From: Cyclobacteriaceae bacterium
GTDB lineage: Bacteria; Bacteroidota; Bacteroidia; Cytophagales; Cyclobacteriaceae
Assembly: GCA_015492915.1 (NCBI GenBank)
Contig: WGED01000521.1
Location: 1 to 7,613 of the forward strand
Direction of reading: 5' to 3'
DNA: 7,613 nucleotides
The notes under the pieces are model-generated. The model saw only the letters and a list, made by a program, of their open reading frames with translations, had not been told where the DNA came from and did not search any database. The translations under genes and the position numbers were made by a program. This document shows, in pieces, positions 7,366 through 7,613 of the stretch; the stretch's first letter is position 1, and every line of letters begins with the position of its first letter.

Positions 7366-7396
7366 AGAAAATCAGCACGTTTAATGAGGAGGCATA

Positions 7397-7456
7397 ATGC
7401 ACTTTTATGGTGACGAGTCAAACGTGAACGAAGTGCCTGATTTTGAAGTAATTTAA
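7397..7456 (+). CDS. possible 19-aa small ORF with strong Shine-Dalgarno, unproven
   Basis: The frame reads MHFYGDESNVNEVPDFEVI and stops with TAA. GAGGAGG (7386-7392) lies 4 nt before the ATG, a close match to the anti-Shine-Dalgarno and the strongest such site in the window, although the real genes here do not use one. The frame lies wholly inside the palindromic element, so base pairing also constrains its sequence. It may be a chance frame, a relic of a longer gene's start, or a leader peptide. I recognise no family. Confidence 0.2.
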   Translation: MHFYGDESNVNEVPDFEVI

Positions 7457-7489
7457 GCTCGGAATAGAAAGGTTATTGAGAATTTTGGG

Positions 7490-7613
7490 TTTATATATTA
7501 TCAATGAATCGGGGCGAATACTCAGACCTATGTAATTTCATGGAAAATGAATGATTTTTTCTATCCGTTGACCTGCTACCCCCCCTCCGAAAGATGACCA
7601 TGAGGGTATAATG
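7490..7613. other. right flank without convincing gene
   Basis: After the TTTAT repeat come a weak A/T hairpin, TTCAT-GGAAA-ATGAA (7537-7551), with a T6 run at 7555-7560, then a run of seven C (7579-7585 by my count). The window ends in GAGGG (7602-7606), 4 nt and an ATG (7611-7613), which could open a gene outside the window. The minus strand is open from the right edge to a TAA at 7493-7491, but the 40 codons show no recognisable protein character. Confidence 0.4.

Larger units (their letters stand above)
7301..7489. mobile_element. MITE-like palindromic element, 189 bp, 13-bp terminal inverted repeats, TTTAT flanks
   Basis: The ends CCCAAAATTCTCA (7301-7313) and TGAGAATTTTGGG (7477-7489) are perfect reverse complements. 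The pentamer TTTAT stands immediately outside both ends (7296-7300 and 7490-7494), as a target-site duplication would. Inside, the arms keep pairing in register. TTTC (7320-7323) pairs with GAAA (7467-7470), 7331-7343 pairs with 7448-7460 at 11 of 13 positions, and AAAATCAG (7368-7375) pairs with CTGATTTT (7437-7444). The whole element can therefore fold as one long imperfect hairpin with a side hairpin. No transposase is encoded, so movement would depend on a relative elsewhere in the genome (inference). It sits directly behind the dnaK T-tract and leaves the terminator intact. The left TTTAT overlaps that T-tract, which weakens the duplication evidence slightly. The alternative is a structured non-coding RNA. 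Confidence 0.65.

Noticed and set aside
7504..7554. 16-codon open frame MNRGEYSDLCNFMENE
   Set aside because: Too short, with no ribosome-binding site and no neighbour context.
7537..7560. A/T hairpin with T6 as a terminator
   Set aside because: The five-pair stem has one G-C pair per arm and no gene precedes it on the plus strand; too weak to call.
7568..7612. TTGACC and TATAAT as a sigma-70-type promoter at the right edge
   Set aside because: The spacing between the boxes is 33 nt, far from the usual 17, and the TATAAT overlaps the terminal ATG.
7491..7613. Minus-strand open frame entering from the right edge and stopping at 7491-7493
   Set aside because: Only 40 codons, partly encoded by a C7 run, with no protein-like pattern. 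Its stop next to the element boundary is noteworthy but not enough to call a gene.
7301..7613. Retron-type msr-msd RNA, with the 13-bp ends acting as a1/a2
   Set aside because: The end-pairing and hairpins superficially fit, but no reverse transcriptase is visible, the junction after the left end does not show a typical branch-G context, and the TTTAT flanks fit transposition better. A reverse transcriptase gene just past 7613 would reopen the idea.

Overview
The window most likely comes from a member of the Bacteroidota (inference). DnaK and the MeaB GTPase read like proteins of that phylum, most starts are preceded by A/T-rich leaders with no Shine-Dalgarno, and a CHASE2 membrane protein lies next to a FecR-like periplasmic protein. 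No rRNA, tRNA or CRISPR array is visible.

Layout. (1) 1-1713, + strand: the 3' part of an MFS permease gene, then after 7 nt a two-domain cupin gene, closed by a strong hairpin terminator that contains the cupin stop codon. This block is clearly richer in G+C than what follows. (2) 1714-1841: a convergent gap holding a cluster of small palindromes. (3) 1842-4059, - strand: a two-gene operon. The first gene encodes a CHASE2 sensor anchored by four membrane segments but with no recognisable output domain. Its partner is a secreted protein with a FecR-like domain, a fibronectin-III-like domain and a helical C-terminus. (4) 4060-4172: a divergent promoter region with a compact terminator-like hairpin. 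(5) 4173-5168, + strand: meaB, the GTPase chaperone of B12-dependent methylmalonyl-CoA mutase. (6) 5320-7245, + strand: a complete dnaK followed by a textbook terminator. (7) 7299-7613: no convincing conventional gene.

The least expected structure is in region 7. It is a 189-bp element (7301-7489) with perfect 13-bp terminal inverted repeats, flanked on both sides by the pentamer TTTAT and inserted directly behind the T-tract of the dnaK terminator. Its two halves pair in register over most of their length. It carries a 16-bp G+C-rich palindrome as a side hairpin and has two mutually exclusive apical folds. It also holds a 19-codon reading frame behind a strong GAGGAGG ribosome-binding site, which is out of character for this genome. 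The simplest reading is a MITE-like non-autonomous transposable element; a structured RNA is the main alternative.

The genes do not form one pathway. MFS and cupin look like the tail of a transport/catabolic operon, CHASE2 and the FecR-like protein like an envelope-sensing module, and meaB and dnaK are housekeeping chaperone functions.
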